Part shown: in pieces, positions 1 through 10,144 of the stretch
Numbering within the stretch: position 1 is the stretch's first letter
Layout of the letters: every line of letters starts with the position of its first letter
Origin: Takakia lepidozioides
Taxonomy: Eukaryota > Streptophyta > Takakiopsida > Takakiales > Takakiaceae
Assembly: GCA_030704615.1 (NCBI GenBank)
Contig: CM060732.1
Span: 52,247,053 to 52,311,052, forward strand
Length of the DNA: 64,000 nucleotides
Reading direction: 5' to 3'
Program-made: the position numbers and the translations under genes
The notes under the pieces: model-generated
Databases searched by the model: none
Seen by the model: only the letters and a program-made list of their open reading frames with translations
What the model was told of the DNA's origin: nothing

Positions 1-276
1 AGCTTTTGAGAAGAAATAGAGAAATGACCAATGGGGTACAATGCAGCCTACAAACCAAGAGTCAGTCAAGTCCCTCCTTGACAGACTACTTCAGACTGTA
101 GATGAAGAAACCAAATCTTGCCAACGCTGTAGTCCCACCATTGTGAAGCATCTTTTAGAAGCTCCTGCCATTTTACGACGCATTGCCATAAACCGATTGT
201 GGTGGGTGTGAGCATCTAAACATGCATGAAGCTTCAAACCGAACCCCAACATGAAAAATCCTGAGTCAGAAATGTC

Positions 277-381
277 AAAAAAATTTGGACCATTTCTCGA
301 TTTGTGCGTGTCATCCTTGCGCAGGGGCCATGCTAATCTTCTCTGTATCGTTCCAAATTTATCAGATGTCTCCGAAGAGAC
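277..381 (-). ncRNA. U6: U6 spliceosomal snRNA gene
   Basis: On the minus strand this reads as a near-complete plant U6 snRNA. It has the 5' stem-loop (GTCTCTTCGGAGAC), the ACAGAGA box followed by AGATTAGC, the GCATGGCCCCTGCGCAAGGA segment, and the 3' end GGTCCAAA followed by seven T residues, which fit a Pol III terminator. U6 RNA is the catalytic-core snRNA of the spliceosome and pairs with U4 and then U2. The body (about 103 nt, 5' G at 381) shows only a few changes from the usual plant sequence, mainly in the 5' stem-loop, where the change keeps the stem paired. The promoter elements are also present at the right spacing, so this is probably a functional gene rather than a retro-pseudocopy. 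Confidence 0.93.
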
Positions 382-403
382 TTGATGACTAGTCATGTTT
401 ACA

Positions 404-445
404 TATATATAAAAGTGAGTCTTTTATGTGCAAACGATATGGGAT
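404..445 (-). promoter_or_regulatory. U6 Pol III promoter: USE and TATA box
   Basis: Read on minus, a TATA-like TATATATA lies at about 404-411, roughly 23-30 nt upstream of the U6 start. A USE-like ATCCCATATCG lies at 435-445, one base off the plant consensus RTCCCACATCG. The gap between them is about 23 bp. In plant snRNA genes this short USE-TATA spacing marks Pol III transcription, while Pol II snRNA genes have about ten bases more. Confidence 0.85.
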
Positions 446-3400
446 ATATTGCCAGAATTATTTATATGAAAATGCTCTTTCACCCTTGCTTTAGTCCAAC
501 ATGAAAGTCATTTATGCGCTCTTTAGCGCTGCCATGAAATTACCAGTTAGTTTTCCCAGTCCGCGGTTCTTTGAGACTATCTATTTTGGATCAATTTACG
601 AACGAAGGAGGTTCCTAATCGGTTCTTGGCAGACAGCCCTTGCTTGCGTTTCATCTTGTCTCTTCGTCGAATTTTGGCATTGATACCTTCACTGCATCTT
701 TCGGACCGGATCTCATTAAAAATGCGAAAAATGGGGTATGGAGAATTTACAATGCAGGTTGTGCAAACGTGCCGGACGGTGACAATCAGGCCTTTCTATT
801 GAAGAGGATCCTTCACACTTCAGAATTTATATCGCTTGGATGGTGCTTGTGGTGGGACTGGTAGCATGAGTTGATCGAAGACTGTCTAATTGAGTGCACT
901 CTGCCTCTCCGAGTTTGGCCGCTTGTGATGGATTGAATCTATAACAAATGCACAAAGATTGGGAGGACAATGGCCAAATTGCAGCTGCACCGGCACGGTT
1001 CCAAGTGGTTTTCTGGAATTTCAAGGTAGATAGATTGAGGGTAAATTCTTTGGAATTCATGAGCAAGAACTGGATGGGATGGATGCGGCTGAATTGGATT
1101 ATGCACTTATAATAAGTGGAGCTCCCTTCACAGGTCAATCTTATGGTATCTGGATATCTCTTTCCCATTGCATCATCTTCATTGAGAAAGCCTGCTTCAA
1201 TGTGTTTGCAAAGCCTCCTAGCCCAAGCAAAAAGAAATACAACAACAATAAAATAAATCTCATGCAGAGAGCATCTCTTTCAGTACTATTCTGGCAACTT
1301 TAGTGAGAGAGAGAGTAGAGCATACCAATCAGGAGTCCACGGTAGGCAAAGCGAGGATAGTCTTCAATTACCCAAGGAGTGCTATCTATCTGTATGGTTC
1401 GTGTTGTAAAGTTGAAGGCCGACAGCTGACTGAATGTCTACACACAGAGACATCAAAATTCATTTCTTCACTAGCTACTCTCCCATGGTCTGCTTTTCTC
1501 AGATCCCAGGGAATTTTCTATTTGTATCAACCCGTTAACTCTATCTACTGATGTACTTGGAAAATGATGTCCAAGAAATATGGTCTTATCCCATCAAACC
1601 CTCTTAATCCTTGCCACAATTGCAACTGCAAGGGACGGTGCATTTCTTCACATACGCAGACCATAAATGCAGCTCAGGTTACATCTCGAAAAGAAGCAAC
1701 CAAATTTTGGGCGTTTAGGTACTGCTCTCCAAGCTCAACCGCACAGCCTCCGAGGATTCCAGCTTGTTAATTTCAAGGGTTAAAAACAAGCAATAAAACC
1801 CTTAGCTTAGTGAGTTAAGCTAATCAGATGTACTCATGGAGTCCATCTCAAAAATCTGTCTCAAAAAGTCCAAAACTACCAATGAGTTTCTCATTTTCTT
1901 CACTGATGTTATCTTCCATCGCAAGAAAGTCTGCAATATCTGAACTGGCCACTCCACCACCACCAACCCAGGTATCCATCCTTGCCAATTCTTCAAGATC
2001 AAGATAATTTTCTCAAGGTTCTCAATGCCAAGCGGACAGCGCCGCAAGCCTGTGATGACACCCTGCTGAAAATACGCTCGGCCTCTATTTCAGATCCAAC
2101 AACCCCAAGAATTTGAAGTGCAAGAACCCCACATGTGCAAATTGTGGTTCACGATTTTTCCACCATAACAAGGGATCGTTCTCATCCCAAGAGAATGCCA
2201 ACCGTCTAAATAGAGTCAACCGGGCCTGGTGGGGTCAAACGGTTGAAAACTAGCAAGAGAAGGAGGATACTCTGCAATGATGCAAACAGCATTTATCATG
2301 GCCCACATAATCTTGAATCACTTGAAGGCTCTTGTATCGAGGGTCCAACATAAGGGCTTGCATCTAGGAGCATGGTAAGTGTATGCAAAGGAAAAAAAAT
2401 GGCTTTAATACCTCTATGACCCTGTCTTGGGGCGGGCCCAGGCACAAGCAAGCCCGCCTAGGTAGGTCTTGGGGCTGTAAAAAAAGAAGTGGTGGGCTCT
2501 GAGGGACTCGAGATACCCGCGTCCATACCAGGATCTCATCTCTGCATTCGCCCAACACTGGTTATTTTCTCCTCTCACTATTTTAAGGAGCCTGACTTGT
2601 GAGTTGTCGCTCCCACGCGTTTCCCTTTTACCATAAAAAAAAAACTGTGTGTAAATGTCTTGCAAATCTGCACATTGAAGACAAATATATCCCTGATCTC
2701 AATGTGAGGACGAGGTAGATGGAGAGATCACGGTTTTTAGGGATGAGGATCAATACAATGACATTGTCAAGTCCATGCATGGGCCTTTGGAAGTTACGTG
2801 GAGCTCCACTTGTAAGATGGGGATTAACAGGAAGATTGTTCCCCTCGCATTTGTAATGTTTTTGCTGTTCAATAGAATTTCTCTGTTATTCAATTTCACA
2901 ATGAGAATGAAACATTGAAACATGAATTTGAATTTGAATTAGCAACCGGCATAGGGGTACCTGGTAAACCCTGGAGAGGTCGCATAGGGCATGCTCAACC
3001 CCCCAGAGAACAAAGGAAAGCAAACAACAAAAGGAAAATAACTTAGTCGTTGCCTCAGTAGCCTCGTAGCCTCGTTGCCTCAGGCCTCGTTGACTGCGGG
3101 GGTCCTGCAGTCAAGAGTTAGTCGGTAGCAGCTACGCGCTTTGCTTTGCCCGTGCTGGTCCACTTCACCCTGGAGCGGTGCCGGGGGAGAGTGAGGGGAC
3201 TCTTTGAGTCCATTCACATTCTGGGGGATTGCTACCTCAACACCGCGCTCCTCCCTCTCATGTCCAACACCACATTGGTGTATATGATCGGGAAGAGCAG
3301 CCCCACAATTCTGGAATGCGGGAGGAATGCGGGTAGCTGGCAGCTTCTATGATTCTTATGGGAGCCATTGAGATTACATGTTCTTTCGTTCTTTCTCTGC

Positions 3401-4224
3401 AGCTGCTTACCTCATCGCCCATCGTCAAGCAGTCGACAGATAACAGTTCAACTACAGCTCAAGAAACAGATGAGGTCGAGCAGGTGTAGGCTATCTCAAA
3501 TTCGAGTCACACGTTTCTTAGCCAGTCTCTTCTCTTCTCTTCTCTTTACTTATCCTCGGGACCTGAAATTGGGAGCGTGTATCGGCGGTCGACCGAGATG
3601 AGCAGTAATGGACTCGGTACATGATCAACCACCGCTTATATCGTGACGCAAATCGACTCCTTGAATACTACCCTGCTTCAACACTCTCCCAGACTTACGT
3701 CTACCTGCAATTCAGGAAGAGAGCACACAGCTGGATGCAAGGTCTGAGCACTAGATTCATCGTACTCGATCGGCATCCACTGACAAGCCATGACTTCAGC
3801 TATAATCATAGGTGAAATTCTAAATGTTTGTACTCGCTGTGGGACATGCCTGATAGCCCCTTTCCACTATTTGTCCTCGGTTATAAGGCCCTCAAAGCAT
3901 CTGCATGGACTTTGAAAAGACCCATGTCGTTACATATATGCGTAGATGACACATGAGAGATAGATTGGATTGCACAGCTGCAGCGGGTCGATTGCTAACT
4001 AACTAGTATAAGATGAAAGGAATACAGTACTGCTAGAAGGGTCAATTTGTGGGACACACGTATCATATTGTTCTACCTATATACAGCAATATCATGCTCA
4101 AGTAGATGATCCCCTTTGCCAATCTGTAACGACATCCTGTCCACCAGCAACCAAAGCTTAGTCTTTTCTTCCCTGTTTTGAGTTCTGTTGTCTGGATACC
4201 TCATAAAACATTTCTAATCAAGGA
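446..4224. other. Intergenic stretch without recognisable gene
   Basis: Only short open frames occur here, none with a recognisable domain. About 2560-2640 (CTCCTC, then AGGAGCCTGACTTGTGAGTTGTCGCTCCCACG) resembles the 3' part of the SINEs at 21.3 and 35.7 kb, so a decayed SINE tail is possible. The stretch just before the kinase (about 3370-3490) contains CTCTGCAG followed by a short open frame and GAGCAG/GTGTAGG. This could be an upstream exon of the kinase but cannot be proven. Confidence 0.4.
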
Positions 4225-5385
4225 ATGCTGCATACTCCTGCAGGTTCGGTTATTGGTATTCCCTGGGGAATCGCACTGATTCTCGCTATAATATACATTT
4301 ATGTCTGGAGAAGACTACGTCTTGCAGAGCGTAGGGAAGGAAACCATATGATTGAGATAATCTCGTCAACTGTAGCTGGTCAAGGTGGGGCGATTGCCAA
4401 CATATTCTCTCTTAAGGAACTGGAAACCGCCACCAACGGCTTTGCAGATGACCTTAAACTTGGTAGCGGTGGATTTGGGACAGTTTACAAAGGAACTCTT
4501 CGTAACGGAGAAGTCGTGGCCGTAAAAAAAAGCAACCACGTCGGCTTGCATTCTAAACAGCAATTCCTGAATGAGGTCACAATTCTGTCACTTGTCAATC
4601 ATCGCAATCTGGTGCGGCTGCTAGGCTGCTGTCTGGAAACGGCAGTGCCGATACTGGTGTACGAGTACATTGCGAATGGAAACCTGTATGAGCACTTGCA
4701 TAGAAAGCTGCCTGCAGAGGTCCAAATATTGGATTGGAGGAAGCGTCTCCAGATTGCAATTGAGACAGCCGAGGCATTGACGTATTTGCACTCGTCAGCC
4801 AGACCCCCGATTTATCACAGAGATGTAAAATCATCGAACATCTTGCTGGACGAAACTCTAACTGTCAGAGTGGCTGACTTTGGCATCTCTCGTTTGGTGC
4901 CCTTGGAAGCCACTCATGTTTCCACAGCGGCGCAAGGGACGCCTGGATACATAGACCCCGAGTACTTTTTCAACTTCCAGATGACTGACAAGAGTGATGT
5001 CTACAGCTTTGGTGTGGTTTTGCTAGAGCTCCTCACATCTCTAAAACCACTGGATTTTGCACGGGATTCTGAGGCTGTGAACCTTGCAGGTTTTGCATCC
5101 AAAATGATGATGCAAAGCGGAGGTTTGGAGGATATGATGGATGGGCAGCTTAAAACAGCTGCTTACTGGAAACCGACAGAAGCACAAAGTGTTGCACAGT
5201 TAGCATTGGTGTGCTTGGCAACCCGACGAACGGATCGACCATCCATGAAAGAGGTGGTTGATGAGCTGCATCGGATTAGAGGACAGAGCAGGACGCAAGC
5301 ATTTGAGTCTTTCGAAGGCATCCTCAGTGACGAGGAAGTCTCCATACTTGCTGGCGTGATTAAGAATAGTACAGATTCACTGTAG
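4225..5385 (+). CDS. WAK-like receptor-like serine/threonine kinase (cytoplasmic exon)
   Basis: This open frame (386 aa) encodes one transmembrane segment (about residues 12-28) followed by a complete kinase domain. Visible motifs are the glycine loop GSGGFGTVYKG (80-90), the VAVK lysine (101), the alpha-C glutamate (117), YHRDVKSSN (197-205, an RD kinase), DFG (218-220), DPE in place of APE (244-246) and RTDRPSM near the end. The sequence GYIDPEYFFNFQMTDKSDVY and the overall pattern are typical of wall-associated-kinase-like (WAKL) receptors, which sense cell-wall or apoplastic signals at the plasma membrane. No ectodomain or signal peptide is encoded. A 3' splice site (CTCCTGCAG/GTTCGG, exon from about 4244) suggests that the annotated ATG is intronic and that an upstream exon supplies the extracellular part. 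I could not identify that exon, so the gene is either incompletely resolved or 5'-truncated. All catalytic residues are intact. Confidence 0.85.
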   Translation: MLHTPAGSVIGIPWGIALILAIIYIYVWRRLRLAERREGNHMIEIISSTVAGQGGAIANIFSLKELETATNGFADDLKLGSGGFGTVYKGTLRNGEVVAVKKSNHVGLHSKQQFLNEVTILSLVNHRNLVRLLGCCLETAVPILVYEYIANGNLYEHLHRKLPAEVQILDWRKRLQIAIETAEALTYLHSSARPPIYHRDVKSSNILLDETLTVRVADFGISRLVPLEATHVSTAAQGTPGYIDPEYFFNFQMTDKSDVYSFGVVLLELLTSLKPLDFARDSEAVNLAGFASKMMMQSGGLEDMMDGQLKTAAYWKPTEAQSVAQLALVCLATRRTDRPSMKEVVDELHRIRGQSRTQAFESFEGILSDEEVSILAGVIKNSTDSL

Positions 5386-7279
5386 CAATTTGGATTTTGT
5401 GTTGCTTATCAGAAAAGTTTGTCTTTACCCTTGGCACTAACACGACGAATGAGTCAGACTGTCAAGCTCTGCCCTCAATCCCTTCCACAATCGGACGGAG
5501 TTCACACACCTGAAGAGCTCTGGAAAATGGCCCTGGATGCTTGTCGGAGGAGAGCCATTACCATCTATTGAGCACTCGGGAAATTCGCGCTGAATTCAAA
5601 GGCGACCGCTACTTCTCTGTCCGTGGGATTCTCTCCAAAAGCATCAATTGATGCCCAAATTCATCCCAGAAGCTAGGAGCTCCCACGTCCAAGCTCCAAA
5701 CGTCACTAGGTGAAGAGCACCTCCTCGACAACAGTCAATGAAGGGTGAAGGGTGATGTATGGGCAGAGGAAAAATCAATTGAGAGAGAGAAGAGGGCCCG
5801 CTGGCTCACCGAAACACCCTCTGTGCATTTGTGAATATAATCAGTTGTCTCGAGTACCCGCTTTCAAGCTTGCGTATGTTCCAAATGGAAGTGACATGGA
5901 TACCTTGGAGGCAATCAATCCTTCATGGCTTTTTTGCAGTGGTGGAGTTCATTTCCAGGGTCTCGAGTTCAACCTGTGTTGGTCTGGTATATATAGCAGG
6001 TATCGAATCTTACAGGGAGTAATTATTTTTGTAATGCTAGGGTTAAGAACCGGACCCTTTTGGTATGGGGAGAGGGAGAGAGAGAGAGAAGACTCCGGCC
6101 AAAGTCGGTGTAAATAAGAACCACTTCACTTTGCAGCTACTGCCCCTTTGATATTGGCCGCACTTGCATTTGAGGTGCCCAAATGAGGCACTGAAAATCC
6201 AAATACCCCTACTTTAAGAGCTGTCTCCCGCATAGAAAAAAGATTGGAGGGTGAAAGTGAGGGCTATCAAAGAAGCAACATTGAGTTGTCCAAACAAATT
6301 GGTGCAAAATGTAAGAGATAAGGAGAGTTGTGCCCAAGTCCCGTCCACCATCACTCCTAACACCCAGAAGAGAGCATCTCCCCTTCCACTCTTTCAAATT
6401 TGGTCTAATAAAACTTTCACATCCTTCAGCCATGACAGCTTCTCATCTGTCATCATTCATCAGTGATGATAGCTGCTGCAGTATAAAGACCTGAAGGAAA
6501 ACAGAGTTTCATCCCCAATATTAGTATTACTTGTAAATGAACTTTGGGGAGCCGTTATCATAGAAAACATTAATACGTGTGTAATTGTGCTTACTCAATA
6601 TAACATTTCCCAAGACCTATTTACTAGTTCAATAATGGTAGCTTATGATTTTCAGCCAGTCAGTTTCAAGCACCAAGGTCTACATGTCTACATCTCCTAT
6701 TTGAGAAGGCTAAAAAAGAAGTCATATAGCCTTACGGTGATTGAAAGCAGGGTTATCAAGGAAAAACATACAGATATTTTCCTCCCATGCAAAGCGTCAT
6801 GCAGGAAGAAATGGAAGTCCAGGTGACGGCTTGTATCGGGATTTTAGATTTCCCTGGTCACTCCAAGTGATCACCTCGAGTACCCTCAAGCTTCCATTCT
6901 TGCCTCAATCCCCTTGTTCAACCCTGTCGACATAAAAACTTTCAGCCCAATAACTTCAGAGATTTTCTGTCTGCTGCAGTTCTCTGCAATCTGTAGCAAA
7001 CTCCTCTACAGTAAGGCTTTCTGTGACTTCACTGCTGCTGTTCGAGGGTCATACATCAATAGTGATCATCCCGATGGGGTAGCTCAGAGAAAGTGCGGTA
7101 CTAAGTGACAATCTCAACGACACAAGTCATTTCTCCCATATCACTAGTTGTCTGCATAGATAGTGGTCTCCTTCCCTTCACTCCTCCCTTCACTCCCTCC
7201 TTCACTTCCTCCACCAACCAGTCAATGAACGGCAAAGGGAAGTGGTCTTTCTGTGTTACCTTCATGCTTGTTGCTTGAG
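5386..7279. other. Intergenic stretch; short GA microsatellite
   Basis: I see no supported gene. A short GA microsatellite lies at about 6066-6090. The last few hundred bases are probably the 3' UTR and flank of the PPR gene on the minus strand. Confidence 0.4.
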
Positions 7280-10144
7280 TCACCAGTAATCCCCACAAGA
7301 GCAAAGCCCATCTTGGAAGTGATGAAAGCGATTGGCATCCCGTACAACGATCGCTCGCCCAACAATCTTTGAGATGAACTTGGTGGCCATGTGGCAGTCA
7401 CCACACACCCGAAGGTTTTTGATGATGCGGACAGTCATGCCAGGGGGTGTGCTGATGAGCCCAAAAGCAATGGCCAGCTTCTCACTGTGGTGGCAAAGAG
7501 AAGATTCCTTTTGCTCCTTCTCCACATCATGCAATACGAAGCATGTGTCAGGGAGGTACCCAGCCTCCTTCATTTGCCCACATAATCTCTTCAACTCAGC
7601 ATGGATTTCCTCAACCCGTGGGTGCAGTTTCTCCTCTACAACAAATGTATGCACATGGTTGTCCACCTCAATGCAGCTGTACCCTGGCTCCTTCACGACA
7701 CCTCTGTCCTCCATCATTTTTCTCACCTTAGATGAATCATCCCACCTGCCAGCTGCAGCATAGATGTTCGATAGCAGCACATAGGTCGCAGCATTGAGTG
7801 GATCCCACTTCAGAAGACATGTTGCTGCACGTTCTGCTAGCTCCACATCAGCATATATTCTGCAGGCACCAAGCAGGGCACCCCACACTGCAGCACCTGG
7901 TTCAGTTGGCATTTTGTTAATTAAGTCCTCTGCCTCATCCAAACGTCCTGCACGGCCAAAAAGATCCACCATGCAGCCAAAATGCCCTGCTGTAGGAATG
8001 AGGCCATGATCTTGACTCATGGAATTAAAGTAGTGAAGGCCTTCATCCACTAGACCCACATGGCTACATGCAGAGAGAATACAAATAAAGGTGATACCGT
8101 TAGGCTTCAGGCCTTCCTGTTGCATTTGGTCAAATAGTTGCAGAGCCAGCCTACCACAGCCATGCTGGGCATATCCTGCAATCATTGTACTCCATGAGAC
8201 CACATCTTGTTCAGCCATGCTGTTGAAAATTTGACATGCATCTTTTACATTTCCGCATTTGGCATACATGTTGACAAGCGTATTTTGCAGAATGACATCT
8301 GGCACAACTCCAGCTTTGATCATATCCGCATGGACCTCTTGCCCCTTTTCCAGGGCTCCTAGGCTGGCACATGCATTTAGAGCGCTGTTGTATGTCATGT
8401 TGTCAGGTGTCACCCCTTCCTGTGTCATTTGCTCATACATCTTGAAAGCTTCCCAACCACATCCTTGCTGGGCATATCCTCCAATCATGGCATTCCATGA
8501 GACCACATTTCGGTGAGCCATGTAGTTGAACACTTGACGCGCATCCTTTATGCTCCCACACTTACTGTACATGTCGACAAGGGCAGTGTCCACAATGATA
8601 TCCGAAGCAATTCCAGCTTTGACAATATCAGTGTGGACCCCTTTGCCCTTTTCCAGGGCTGCCAGGCTGGCACATGCATTTAGAACGCAAATGAATGTCA
8701 CCTTGTCAGGCGTCACCCCTTCCCCTAACATTTGGTCATACACCTCAAAAGCCTCCATTCCACAGCCATGCTGGGCATATCCTGCTATCATTGTGCTCCA
8801 TGAGACCACATCATGTTCAGCCATATTATAGAACACTCGACATGCATTTTCCATGTTCCCACATTTGGCATACATGTTGACAAGGGCAGTTTCAAGGATG
8901 ATATCAGTTGCAATTCCAGATTTGATGATCTGAGCATGGACCTCCCTGCCTTTTTCCAGGGCTGCCAGGCTTGCACACACATTAAGAACGCACATGAATG
9001 TGACATTGTCAGGCATCACCCCCTCATGAATCATTCGCTCATAGGTCGTGAAAGCATCCCTACCACACCCATGCTGAGCAAATCCTGTGATCATGGCGTT
9101 CCATGAGACCACATTTCGTTGAGCCATGTTGTTAAACACTTGAGCCGCATTCATTATGCTCCCACATTTGGCATACATATCAACAAGGGCGGTGTCCAGA
9201 ATGATATTTGGTGCAATTCCAGCTTTGATGACGTCAGCATGGACCTCTTTGCCCCTCTCCAGGGTAGACAGGCCAGCACATCCGGTGAGAATGCAAATGA
9301 ACGTGACCATGTTTGGCGTCACCCCTTCACGTCTCATTTGTTCATACATCTGGAAAGCCTCCATACCACACCCATTTTGAGTATATCCTGCAATCATTGC
9401 ATTCCATGAGACCACATTTCGTTCAGCCATGCTGTCAAACTCTTTACGTGCATCCCTCACACTTCCACATTTGGCATACATGTTCACAAGGGTGTTCTCC
9501 AGAATGATATCTGGTGCGGTTTCAGCTTTGATGATGTCAGCATGGACCTCTTTGCCCTTGTCCAGGGCTGCCAGGCTGGCACATGCATTTAGAACACAAG
9601 TGAACGTTACATTGTCAGGCCTCACCCCTTCCCGTCTCATTCGCTGATAGACCTGGAACGCTTCCCTAGCACACCCATGCTTGGCATATCCTGCAATCAA
9701 TATATTCCAAGTAAACGAAGTTCGTTCAGGCATTTCATCAAACACTAGGCGTGCATCCACTACACTCCCACACTTGGCATACATGTTGACAAGAGTGTTG
9801 AGTAGAAAGATGTTTGGCTTGAATCCACTTTGGATAATGTGGGCGTGCACCTGCTTTCCCTCTGCTAGACCTTTCCTCTTGATGCACTCCTGCAACAGAC
9901 AGAGTAAAGTATCGGTGTCTGCTGAAATGCCTCCTTGGTTCAAAATGTTCAGTGCCTCTTTCAGTTGTCCTGCCTTACAGAGTGCCTTCACATTCCCACA
10001 AGCCCATGAAGAACCCTTGTGGGCTAACTCTCTTGCTCCTCTTTCAAAAGAAGTGGTCGTGGTGGAGGTGCCATATTCAAGCAACTGTGCCTCATTCAAC
10101 CCTGCCATCCTGCATGGCTCAAAACTCTTAGTCATCATACTCAA
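7280..10144 (-). CDS. PLS-class PPR protein with E and DYW domains (RNA editing type)
   Basis: An uninterrupted intronless frame of 954 aa. The N-terminal ~100 residues are low in motifs and may include an organelle transit peptide. They are followed by about six very similar ~101-residue P-L-S triplets, recognisable by repeated LVNMYAKCGS, VVSWNAMIAGYAQ and GVTPDNVTF. Then come the E/E+ motifs ([44 protein letters not shown]), the PG box (KEPGYSCIEV) and a DYW deaminase-like domain with HSEKLAIAFG (HxE), CGDCH and the terminal CSCGDYW. All zinc-binding and active-site residues are visible. Proteins of this class bind organellar transcripts and direct C-to-U editing. The downstream ATG at residue 14 (MAGLN) is an alternative start, and the pseudogene at 39.6 kb preserves the same N-terminus. 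The triplets are unusually alike, which suggests internal duplication. The target transcript cannot be inferred here. Confidence 0.95.
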   Translation of the reverse strand: MSMMTKSFEPCRMAGLNEAQLLEYGTSTTTTSFERGARELAHKGSSWACGNVKALCKAGQLKEALNILNQGGISADTDTLLCLLQECIKRKGLAEGKQVHAHIIQSGFKPNIFLLNTLVNMYAKCGSVVDARLVFDEMPERTSFTWNILIAGYAKHGCAREAFQVYQRMRREGVRPDNVTFTCVLNACASLAALDKGKEVHADIIKAETAPDIILENTLVNMYAKCGSVRDARKEFDSMAERNVVSWNAMIAGYTQNGCGMEAFQMYEQMRREGVTPNMVTFICILTGCAGLSTLERGKEVHADVIKAGIAPNIILDTALVDMYAKCGSIMNAAQVFNNMAQRNVVSWNAMITGFAQHGCGRDAFTTYERMIHEGVMPDNVTFMCVLNVCASLAALEKGREVHAQIIKSGIATDIILETALVNMYAKCGNMENACRVFYNMAEHDVVSWSTMIAGYAQHGCGMEAFEVYDQMLGEGVTPDKVTFICVLNACASLAALEKGKGVHTDIVKAGIASDIIVDTALVDMYSKCGSIKDARQVFNYMAHRNVVSWNAMIGGYAQQGCGWEAFKMYEQMTQEGVTPDNMTYNSALNACASLGALEKGQEVHADMIKAGVVPDVILQNTLVNMYAKCGNVKDACQIFNSMAEQDVVSWSTMIAGYAQHGCGRLALQLFDQMQQEGLKPNGITFICILSACSHVGLVDEGLHYFNSMSQDHGLIPTAGHFGCMVDLFGRAGRLDEAEDLINKMPTEPGAAVWGALLGACRIYADVELAERAATCLLKWDPLNAATYVLLSNIYAAAGRWDDSSKVRKMMEDRGVVKEPGYSCIEVDNHVHTFVVEEKLHPRVEEIHAELKRLCGQMKEAGYLPDTCFVLHDVEKEQKESSLCHHSEKLAIAFGLISTPPGMTVRIIKNLRVCGDCHMATKFISKIVGRAIVVRDANRFHHFQDGLCSCGDYW

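Noticed and set aside
91-396. Minus frame of 101 aa at the left end
   Set aside because: It overlaps the U6 snRNA gene and shows no domain.
3146-3490. Possible ectodomain exon of the kinase
   Set aside because: The translation has no WAK cysteine pattern; the splice-like sites alone are too weak.
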